Origin: Emiliania huxleyi CCMP1516
Lineage: Eukaryota; Haptophyta; Isochrysidales; Noelaerhabdaceae
DNA length: 64,000 nucleotides
Reading direction: 5' to 3'
Assembly: GCF_000372725.1 (NCBI RefSeq)
Contig: NW_005199314.1
Location: 30,068-94,067, forward strand
Shown: positions 1 through 8,390 of the stretch, piece after piece
Layout of the letters: every line of letters begins with the position of its first letter
Numbering within the stretch: position 1 is the stretch's first letter
Made by a program: the position numbers and the translations under genes
Notes under the pieces: model-generated
What the model saw: only the letters and a program-made list of their open reading frames with translations
What the model was told of the DNA's origin: nothing
Database searches by the model: none

Positions 1-2
1 CG

Positions 3-107
3 CCGCTCTCGCTCGACGGCGCCGCCGACGGCGTCGAGATGGAGGAGCTGCTCGTGGGCGAGCTGGCGGCGAGGCACGCGAGGTGGGCGGGCGAGGGCGA
101 GACCTGA
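3..107 (+). CDS. 3' end of an unidentified gene that starts before the window
   Basis: An open frame enters from the left edge and ends at TGA 105-107. It encodes about 34 residues rich in Glu, Ala and Leu, ending in ...ARWAGEGET. Its acidic, helix-like composition resembles a normal C-terminus, but no motif is visible and the family cannot be named. It is convergent with the sterol gene whose stop lies at 243-245. Confidence 0.4.
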   Translation, partial: PLSLDGAADGVEMEELLVGELAARHARWAGEGET

Positions 108-242
108 GAGACGGGGAGAGGTGTTGACGAGGAGAGGTGTGGCCCGCCGTTCTACAAATGGGCGACACGTGGGACCCAAAAAAATCCAACGCAAAAGCTC
201 ACCCGCGCGGCACCGGACGGAAGAAGGCGGCGGGGGGGGGAG

Positions 243-1362
243 TCAGGCGGACCCCGCCAGTCCCTTCGGCGTCACCTCCCACAGCTTGCCTCCGATGGTG
301 AGCGGAGCTCCCGCGGCGGCGAGCCGTGTCAGGTCGAGCAGCAGCAGCACCAGCATGCCGGCGCCGAGCGAGGAGAGGGCGACGCCGCGGAGGCCGGTGC
401 CCTCGAGAGGCGTGTTGCCGGGCTCGTCGAGTGCGTAGTAGACCGGGAAGGAGACGAGGAAGTAGATGCCGTAGAAGGCCGAGCCGAGGGTGTACGCCAT
501 GTGCCGGTCCTCAAAGTCGTAGTACGGAAAGTGCGAGATCGTGAGCGTCTCCATGAAGGCGGTGGCGTACGAGAGGGCGCAGACCTGCGCCACAGCTCGA
601 GTGGGTGAGGAGGCGCAGTCCGAACCGTGCGCACACCGCACCACCCGGCCCGCACACCACGTACGCGAACAGAGCGGTGCGCAGGTTGCCGGGCGCAAAG
701 CCGGTCGCGACGCGCCGCAGCGCCAGGTTGGCGAAGACATGGTAGGAGGAAAAGTAAAAGTGGGTGGCGAGGTACATGCAGATGGGCACGTCATTCAGCC
801 GCCACGCGGGCACCTAGGCCCCACGGCTCGGGGCTCGGGGTCGGGACAGCGTTGGGGCGCGCCTCTTGAGAGCAGGCGCCGTGTAGCGCGCGCGCAGCAC
901 ACAGTAAAAGTAGTGCGTGTACCAGTAGTTGCCGATGAAGCCAAAGATGGCGATCCAAAGCTGCGCGCGCGCACCGTGCCGTTCGCCCAGCGGCCGCCCG
1001 TCCGCGCCGCCTCTCGCCAACTCGCGCAGCACTAGCGGCGCCGCGAGGCCGCCGCAGACGAGAAAGTAAGTCGCCGCGGTGAACTCCTCGTACAGTTCGA
1101 GCGCGATGATGACACCGAACGCGCCCATCCACACGATCGAGTACCACAGCACCCACGTCTCGTACACGCGCTTCTCGCCGGGCGCGGGCAGCCAGCGCGC
1201 CACCGTGCCCTTGGGCGGCGGCCGCTGCGCAGCGAGCAGCAGCAGCAGGCCCGCGATTAACGCCGCGAAGATGTAGAGCTGCTCGAACGGCGGGAGCTTG
1301 GACACGGGCTGCGGCGGAGGCGGAGGCGGCGAGGAGAGGAGGGAGGCGATGGCGTTTAGCAT
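243..1362 (-). CDS. CPI1: Cycloeucalenol cycloisomerase (cyclopropyl sterol isomerase)
   Basis: This enzyme opens the 9,19-cyclopropane ring of cycloeucalenol to give obtusifoliol in plant-type sterol synthesis, in the ER membrane. Model: complement(join(243..584,661..813,880..1362)), 325 residues; plant homologues are about 280. Family blocks run in order across all three exons: FGFIGNYWYTHYF, then WRLNDVP followed by THFYFSSYHVFANLALRR, then ALSYATAFMETL with FPYYDFEDR and YGIYFLVSFPVYY. There are about six membrane segments. Intron 1 (814-879) has a GC donor and AG acceptor and restores YTVPAWRLND; intron 2 (585-660) is GT-AG. The ATG at 1362 was chosen because the frame upstream is low-complexity and lies in a duplicated promoter-side repeat. 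The N-terminal Pro-rich stretch is longer than in plants, so the start is the least certain part. Confidence 0.9.
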
Positions 1363-1403
1363 ATGCTGCGCCAAGGTGTTTCGGCCGGCGAAGCCCCAGC
1401 AAA

Positions 1404-1870
1404 CCAGCCGATCCTGGGGACCCCCGGGGGGGGGAGCTGGCGAGAAGAATTTTTCCGACGCGCAGTATTTATTTAAAGTCGGGCACGCGGGAGGAGGTAA
1501 TTGAGGAGGCTGCCGGCGGAGGGGCGGAGGGGCGGAGTCGGAGGCTGCCGGCGGCGATGCCGATGCGCGATGGCCGCGCAGGGCGGCAGGGGGCGGACTA
1601 GGAGGGATGCAAACAAAAGACCCCACCGGCCGGCGATGCTGCAGCCAAACCAGCCGATCCTGGGGACCCCCCGGGGGGAGCTGGCGAGAAGAATTTTACA
1701 ACCCAACTCCCTCGCACAACACTGGGCACGGGACTGGCGCGCACTGGCACTAACTGGCGAGAAGAATTTTCCGTCAAGGTGTATTTATTTAAAGTCGGGC
1801 ACGCGGGAGGAGGTAATTGAGGAGGCGGAGGAGGGGCGGAGTCGGAGGCTGCCGGCGGCGATGCCGAATT
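1404..1870. repeat. Duplicated GC-rich segment upstream of CPI1
   Basis: A block running from 'ccagccgatcctggggac' (near 1404) through a TATTTATTTAAAGTCGGG stretch to a GGCGGAG-rich end (near 1565) recurs about 250-320 bp downstream (about 1654-1697 and 1759-1866). Between the copies, 1687-1754 is a dispersed repeat also found at 48097-48164. The copies sit where the CPI1 promoter should be. No convincing gene is seen between 1363 and 2234; the long GC-rich frames there are low-complexity. Confidence 0.6.
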
Positions 1871-2234
1871 GCCGATGCGCGATGGCCGCGCAGGGGCGGA
1901 CTATGAGGGATGCAAAAGACCCCACCCAGGGTGGTGGGTGGATGGAGGAGGGAGGAGGAACGACGCAGGCCGTGCCGGCCGCCACCACCAGCGGCGAGGC
2001 GGGGGGGCGAGGGGACCGGGAAGCGACACAGGCGAGAAGAGGGGTCGGCAGCGCAGCGCGCAGGAGGGCAAGAGGAGGCGGGGACGCGGGGAGGCGGGGA
2101 GGGTGACCGAGGCGGCAGGTAGGAGGGGCGGCACGGGCGGTCTGGGGGGTTGGGGTTGGGGTTGCGGTTGGGCGAGCAGGAAGTTCAGGAACGCGCGGGG
2201 GGCGAGGCGCAGAAGGCGAAGCCGTAGTCGCCTC

Positions 2235-2296
2235 TAGGCGGCACGCGGAGCGCGTCGTGGCCCTATAGGCGGCACGCGGAGCGCGTCGTGGCCCTC
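2235..2296 (+). repeat. 31-bp tandem duplication abutting a start codon
   Basis: Two adjacent 31-bp units, 2235-2265 and 2266-2296, differ only at the last base. The second ends directly before the ATG of the ankyrin gene at 2297, so the duplication lies in its 5' leader. Confidence 0.8.
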
Positions 2297-3574
2297 ATGG
2301 TGGCGTCGCCCGAATCTGTCGAAGGCGCCTTCGATGCCTTCGTTGCGTCTTTTGTCGAGCGCAGCGTGCTGACGGAGGCCAACGCCGATGGCCTGACTGA
2401 CAAGGTTGCCAGCGCCGCAACGGAGGAAGCACGTGAGGTGGTCATGTGCGAGGCGCTGCGGGCCCTGCTGAAGCCAGGCATGGTAGTCACGCTGACCAGT
2501 GCCAAGTCCGAAGCATTCAAGGTCCGCGCGGGCACCGTGCTATACGTGCCGCCGGACAAGCGAACGGATGCCCGCAAGGTGCACATGCTGTCCAGCGAAG
2601 CAGATGGTTCCGAGATGTGCATCGCTGCTCTGTGGTGCCCTGCGCAGGGCGAAACCACGGCCAATCCTCGCTGGCGCGAGGTCAGCCTGTTCTGGGCTAC
2701 TGAGGCCAACGACCTTGAGGCGATGGCCGCGCTCGTCGAGGCGGCAGCAGACGCCAACGCCTTCTTTTTCAGCAACACGCCGCTGCTGCGCGCGCTGATG
2801 CATCGACACGAGAATGCGGTCGAACTCCTGCTGGGCGCCGGCGCCGACCCCACATTGGCCAGCCCGGACGGGTGCACGCCGCTGATCATGCTCGCGGAGC
2901 CGGTGCCCGGCGAACCATCCGACGCGTCAGGGGCGAGGCTCGTGGCCAGGTTGCTGCGTGCAGGCGCGGCACCAACCCTTGAGAGGCGCGATGATGACAA
3001 CGGCTGCACGGCGCTCGCCACCGCTGCGCTGCGGGGCAACGTGCAGGTCGCCGCCGCACTCCTCGAGGGCGGCGCCGCTTCCGACGCCGCCGACGCGGCG
3101 GGCGTCACCCCGCTGATGCTCTGCTTTGCTGGCGAGGCGGAAATTGCGGAGGACAGCGCAGAGAGGCCGAGGCACGTCACACCCGCGCTGGTGCGGCTCC
3201 TCCTCAGCGCGGGCGCGAGAGTGGACGCCGTCGACGCCGAGGGGCGCGATGCACTCTGGTACTGCCGCTCGGTGGGTCGTACCGACCTGCTGCGCTTGCT
3301 GCAGGAGCACGACAACGACGCCAACGACGCCTTCGACGCGGCATGCGGCGCGGACGGCGTGCCGCTCGACGCCACGGCCGCCGAGCGCCTCTTCACGATG
3401 ATGTGCGTGCAGCGCGAGGCCGAGAATCGGCGCTTGGGGCGGGTCGAGGACGAGGAAGAGGTTGCGCGCCACGTGGCTGCCTCGCCGCACTTTATGGCTG
3501 CTCTGGACGGGCGTGGGGAGTTGCGCGAGGACCATGTGGCGTTTTCTGATGCGTACTTTGGTGGGGCGGCCTAA
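2297..3574 (+). CDS. Ankyrin-repeat protein, single exon
   Basis: A 425-residue protein with no intron needed. From about residue 130 to 340 it carries five or six ankyrin repeats, seen as repeated (L)LLxxGAdP or LLxAGA turns followed by DxxGxTPL, for example at VELLLGAGADPTLASPDGCTP and LLLSAGARVDAVDAEGRDAL. The N-terminal 120 residues and the acidic C-terminal 60 match no domain I recognise. Ankyrin repeats bind other proteins, so the partner and role cannot be inferred. The ATG at 2297 is the first in frame after the 31-bp tandem repeat; the frame is open one GTG further upstream. A possible AATAAA signal lies at 3784. Confidence 0.75.
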   Translation: MVASPESVEGAFDAFVASFVERSVLTEANADGLTDKVASAATEEAREVVMCEALRALLKPGMVVTLTSAKSEAFKVRAGTVLYVPPDKRTDARKVHMLSSEADGSEMCIAALWCPAQGETTANPRWREVSLFWATEANDLEAMAALVEAAADANAFFFSNTPLLRALMHRHENAVELLLGAGADPTLASPDGCTPLIMLAEPVPGEPSDASGARLVARLLRAGAAPTLERRDDDNGCTALATAALRGNVQVAAALLEGGAASDAADAAGVTPLMLCFAGEAEIAEDSAERPRHVTPALVRLLLSAGARVDAVDAEGRDALWYCRSVGRTDLLRLLQEHDNDANDAFDAACGADGVPLDATAAERLFTMMCVQREAENRRLGRVEDEEEVARHVAASPHFMAALDGRGELREDHVAFSDAYFGGAA

Positions 3575-4111
3575 CCGCCGATGCCATCAGTACGGTAGCG
3601 GATTTGTTGCTGGTGTTCCTTGGCCTCTTGGGATGCCCGAGACGACGACAGACCGGCACGTTCGGCCGTCGGCGCTCTCTGAGCCGCTCGGGGCTGTTGA
3701 GGTTCACATGATAAACCGGCTAGAACAACCCAGAGAGCTCCTTAACACAGTACGCGGGTCTCGCAGGAAAGGGCTGTAATATTAATAAAGCATTTTTTTT
3801 GAAATGGGCCATTTTAATGGGCCTAGAAGTAGAACAACATCACCGTACTGCGTACACCGACGGATCTAAGTTACTTCTAAGGATTAAATGGGCCTAACTA
3901 AAGTAGCGAGAGGCAGAGGGTGTGTGAAGGCTTGAAGTTTAGACTGGCCAGTGTGGGTCCGCCGCAGTGGCAGTGCACAAGAGAAAAGCGCCCAAGACGG
4001 ATCGGCAGCGCCGTCTCACATGTTTTTCTCCTAGCTACGCTGATGCTCTCTCAAGACATCGGTCCTAATTTCCCTGCGTGGCACGACGCACGTCACACGA
4101 CCTGAGAGTCC
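3575..4111. other. Intergenic, no gene seen
   Basis: AT-richer than its surroundings, with a candidate AATAAA at 3784 for the ankyrin transcript and short repeats of 'gggcctag/gggcctaa'. The flanking genes are convergent, so this is shared 3' sequence. Confidence 0.5.
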
Positions 4112-7100
4112 TCACCCGCGGCGGGCTCCCTGGAGGGGCGCCTTCCCCAGCGCCTGCCTCACGGCGGGCTGGTCGAGCACGCCGCACTCGCGGCAGACGG
4201 CCCGCAGGCCCGAGGCGCCGATCGAGCGGCGCAGCGCGACCAAGCAGAAGGAGGAGAGCACCGGCGGCGAGCGGCCGAGCATCTGCGCGCCGAGCGAGCG
4301 CGCGAGCCGCGAGGCGCGGGCGGCGCGCGCACCGTCGAGGAGCGGCCCGTACGTCCACTCGTCCGGTGAGAGCCCTTCGCGCCGCAGCCGGTCGTATAGC
4401 CGCATCGCCTCGTCGAGCTCGCCCTGGCCCGCGAAGCCGCGGATGAGGCCGTTGTAGCACATCAGGTCCGGCGCGATGCCGTCCTCCGCCGTCATGGTGC
4501 GGAACCAGCTCGCGGCGCGGGCGACGTCTCCCTCGCGCGCGAGCGCCTAAGCCATGACTCCTCCCCGGTGTCAACAGGTCGTCGTCACCCGCGACCTCCT
4601 TCCCGTGCGAGTGCCGACAGCACGATCGTGTACGAACAGCAGTCGGGCGGCGGGCCGAGCTCGCCTCGCCGGAAGCGGGAGAGGAGCGCCGCCGCCTGGC
4701 ACAGCCACACAAAGGGTCTCAGTCCACTGACTCGCCGACTAGCTGAGTGAAGGGCTGACTCGGGCGAGCCGCCTGCGCCGGCCGGCTGGCGCGAACGAGC
4801 GACTCGAGCAGCTGGTTGAGCAGGATCGTGTCGGGCGCGATGCCGCGCGCGGTCATTCGGCGCAGCACGGCCGCCGCCTGCAGAAGGCTCAGACGAGGCT
4901 CAGAAGAGGTCCAGAGAAGGCAGCACCGCCGCCGCCTGCTGCGCTAGTCTTTGGTGCCAGATCTCGGCTCTGCCTCGGCTCCATCTCCTCTAAGCTGTAC
5001 CTCGTCCGGCTGCGCCGTCTTCGCGTACGCGGCGATCGTGGTCGAGTACGACACCAAGTTGGGCGGCACGCCCGCCACCTGAAGGGGGGAGGGACAGCAG
5101 AGAGAGGGCCGAGAGGGAGGAGAGACTGGGCGCCACGCCCGTCCGCCTCCCATCGCGTCTAGCCACCCGCCAGCCATCTGAGTCTCGGCTGCGTCTCGGC
5201 TGCATCTCGGCTGCGTCTCGGCTGCGTCTCGCCTCCATCTTGTCGAGCCACTCATCTGCAAGCTCCGGCAGCCGCGCGCGCGCGCAACACGCCAGCACCT
5301 TGTTGAAGCACTGCGCGTCCGGCTGCAGCCCGAGCTGCTTCATCGCGCCCAACCACTCCGCCGCGCGCGCGGGCGCCGTCGACGCGCCCGGCGAGAGCGA
5401 AATCATCGAAGAGAAAGTGACCTAGCCTCGGCTCGGCCTCGGGCTCACCTCGACTGCACCACACCTCGGCTCGATCTCGAGCGAGGTCATCAAGGAGAAA
5501 CAGACCGTGTCTGGCGCCACCCCAGCCGCGTGCATCGAGTGCAGCAGCGCCTCCGCCTCCGCCGCTCGGTCGCGCCGCAGCAGGCAGCCAATCACGAGGT
5601 TGTACGCCAGCGTCGAGCCGCCTCCTCCGCCTCCGCCTCCGCCTCCGCCGGCCGCCTCCATGCGGCGCAGCAGCGCGAGCGCCTAGCCGAGATGGAGCCG
5701 AGATGGAGCCGAGATGGAGCCGAGATGGAGCCGAGGTGGAGCCGAGATGGAGCCGAGGTGTAGCCGAGGTGTAGCCGTGGTGTAGCCGAGCTCCGCCAGC
5801 GCGGGCGCCTCGTCCGCCTCGCCGGCCCGCCCTAACCCTAGCCCTAGCCCTAGCCCTAACCCTAGCCCTAACCCTAACCCTAGCCCTAGCCCTAGCCCTA
5901 ACCCTAACCCTAACCCTAACCCTAACCTCGTCCGCCTCGCCGGCCCGTGCGCAGACCGAGAGCAGCGCGTGGAAGGTTGGCACCTGCGGCAGAGGCTCAA
6001 AGCAGGCTGCGCGGAGCACCTCGCTGCGTGGAGCGGCTCCTTGCTTGTGTGCCGCGTTCGGCGCCGCCTCGCCCCAACCGCCCGAGTCTCTCTCGCTGGA
6101 ATCTCAGCTCCATCCCGGCTCCCTCTGTGCTCCCCCTGTGCTCCCTCTCGGCTCCATCTCACGTTGGGCGCCACCCCGTCCGCCTCCATCTGGTCCAGCA
6201 CGCCGCTCGCCGCCTCGTACTCGCCGCGCATCGCGTGCCCCTTGGCCACAGACGCGTACGTCACCACTGTCGGCGCGAGGCCCGCGTCGCGCGCCGCCTG
6301 CAGCGCCCCCGCCGCCTCCGCCACCCGCCCCGCCACCGCAAACGCCTCAACCAGAGCCGAGTGGGCGCGGATGTCCGCGGTGATGTTCGGCGCCAGGCGC
6401 ATCTCCGCCATCACCGCGGCGGCGCGGTCCGGCTGGCCTACGGAGCGTCCGAGGAGGCTCCGAGACGTCTGATCCTGGAGGAGACGACGCCGCGGCCCGA
6501 GCTCGCCGGCGTTGGCGTGCGCGGCGATGAGGGCGTTGAAGGAGCGGAGGTCGGGGCGGTGCTCGCCCTCGCCGACCATCGTGCGCAGCGTCTCCATCAC
6601 CTCGTGCGGCAGCCCCGCCGCGCCGTACGCCGCCATCGCGCGGTTGTACTCGGAGCGGCGAGGCGGCGCCTTTGAGCGCCGAAGCAGCAGCTGAGACACC
6701 GACGGCTCGACGACGCGCCGGAGCCAGCGCGCGGCCTCGCGCGGCCGGCCGGCGGCGGAGAGGGCGGAGACGACCAGCGCGTAGCTCTCGAGCGACGGCG
6801 TCTTGCGCGCGCGCCGCATCCTCCGCAGCAGCGAGAGGCACTCCTCCACCAGGCCCGCCTCGGCGTGCGCGCGGATGGCGCGCTCAAAGAGCTCGGTGTC
6901 GGGCGCGGCACCGCTCAGCTCCTCGACGGCGATGAGGTCCGCCAACAGCACCTGGGCGTGCTCGGCCGCAGAAGGCGCCACCTTGGGCACGCCGGCGGCC
7001 GCCCTTTGCTCCTCACTCAGGTCGCGAGCCAGGCTGCGCTGGGCCGCTGTGCAGACAACGGAGGATACCGCAGCGCGGCAAGTGCGCGGTGGCTGCCGAG

Positions 7101-7167
7101 GCGGCAGCAGCTGAAGCGGCTCCACGGAACCGGCGAGGAGGGCGAAGGCGCACGCTGGACGCAGCAT
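4112..7167 (-). CDS. Pentatricopeptide repeat (PPR) protein, nine exons
   Basis: P-class PPR proteins bind organellar RNA one base per repeat. Model: complement(join(4112..4546,4615..4695,4773..4877,5001..5078,5233..5421,5506..5682,5927..5983,6163..6437,6507..7167)), 685 residues; every exon junction keeps frame. At least eleven 35-residue repeats are visible with the usual spacing, for example SFNALIAAHANAG, VVTYASVAKGHAM, PTFHALLSVCARAGEADE, TLAYNLVIGCLL, LVSYSTTIAAYAK and LMCYNGLIRGFAG. The N-terminus (MLRPACAFALLAG...) resembles an organelle targeting peptide; mitochondrion or plastid cannot be told apart. Introns 1, 5, 7 and 8 have GC donors. Intron 3 holds a telomeric-repeat insertion and intron 4 begins with a near copy of exon 5. 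Exon 4 carries an 11-glycine run. Confidence 0.85.
5683..5800. repeat. 12-bp minisatellite inside PPR intron 3
   Basis: From about 5690 to 5790 the + strand reads repeats of a 12-mer of the form GAGATGGAGCCG, drifting to GAGGTGTAGCCG. It lies wholly within the intron, and shorter runs of similar CCGAGATNN units occur in introns of other genes in the window. Confidence 0.8.
5808..5947. mobile_element. Interstitial telomeric tract with 22-bp flanking direct repeats
   Basis: Bases 5830-5925 are exactly 16 hexamers, nine CCCTAA and seven CCCTAG. They are flanked by identical 22-bp direct repeats at 5808-5829 and 5926-5947. The 22-mer is coding sequence of PPR exon 3 (RAGEADE). The tract begins at the splice donor and supplies its GT. 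The arrangement looks like insertion of telomeric DNA at a staggered break with target duplication. Confidence 0.9.
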
Positions 7168-7243
7168 ATATGTATGTGCATATTGTCGGTCTGCAGCAAG
7201 CGAGGAGGGCCAAATGAAGAATTCTTCCGCCTCTCTCACAGCA

Positions 7244-7610
7244 CACTGAAGAAATGTCTGTCCTCGACCCAGCCCTAGCTTGGGATGTCCGTTGTATTTA
7301 TTTATTTATTTATTTATTTATTGAAGAAATTCGCGGCGCCGCAGGACGAGGCAGAAGAGAACGAAGCGACAGAGGAAGAAGCGACAAGAGAGAGAACGAC
7401 GAGAGTGGGACGGCCGCGAGGTGGCACGAAGGTTGAGGCGAGAATCGGAGAGAGACTGCGAAGAGAGATAGGAAGAGGCAGACTCCCTAGGGTAGGCGAC
7501 GGCTAGCGCATCACACTCCTCTCCTTAAAATCCCTGTGTGGTGGCGGCGTGCCGTTCTCCCATCCCTCCCTTGGGTTGTCTGTTTTCTTTCTTTCTTTCT
7601 GAAGAAATTC
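7244..7610 (+). repeat. Dispersed repeat with (TTTA)n and CTTT runs
   Basis: Contains a block ending in (TTTA)n at about 7293-7321 and a second block with CTTTCTTTCTTTCTG at about 7585. Both blocks recur in inverted orientation at about 39256-39440. Short apparent frames here (MSVLDPALAW...) are the translated repeat and not a gene. Confidence 0.7.
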
Positions 7611-8390
7611 GCGGAGTGTGTTTTAGAGGAGAGAGAGTTTATCATCTGTCCAGCGTCCACCCATACCGCGTTGGTGTCCAGTCCGAGCCTGGCTGTTCTT
7701 CACCTTTCTACCTACCTACCTAGAGTTTAAATTCTTTTAGAGGAAGGCGAACTATGATGATGTATTGGTTTTTAGACTTGACGCTTATATAGTGGCATGG
7801 ACGAGAATGTATGTGGTTGTATGCGGGCACAATCGCAATCTGAATGGCGATGATCTCATCACGTATCACGAACATCATGCCGACAAGACTCAGACATTGA
7901 AACACTGACTGCCGCACACACGGCGTGTGAGTGTTAGAGTTGTTTGGTATTGCTAAAAATCTCTCTCTCACACACGGACATCAGCCGGAAGTGAGGGTCG
8001 GGGCGGCCATCTGGATGGCGCGCTGCCCGGCGGGTTAGGGTTGTTGGGCGGGGGAGCGCGTCGATTGGGCGGCAGCGCGCACCTACATGGCCTGGCCAGC
8101 GTCGCGCACGAGAGCGAAAGCGAGGCCTGTGGAGAGGCGCTTCCAAGCGAGGGTGGCCTCTTCACGGGCGTCGTTTCGCGGGACTGAGGGTGAGGCGCCT
8201 TTGGCGCGAAGTCAAACAGTTATACAACAACAGGCTCCGTCTCTCCGGCCTGAGAGATGAGATCTCGAGGTGCCGATGGCGGCAGCTCAAGATCTCTATC
8301 TTCAGTTAAAGCGATCTCTGAGTTTTGTGAGAGATGCTGTGTGTGGAAGATCTCTGATCGGCATCTACGATCTCGCCACTCAACAAATCT
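7611..8390. other. Intergenic, repeat fragments only
   Basis: AT-richer stretch. At about 7935-7970 a 'tttggtattgctaaaaat' segment matches the repeats at about 46551 and 49271. No coding frame with a recognisable motif was found on either strand. Confidence 0.5.

Noticed and set aside
5683..5926. Telomeric tract read as coding (LGLGLG or RVRVRV repeats)
   Set aside because: Adds a dipeptide repeat in the middle of a PPR motif; splicing restores the consensus spacing.
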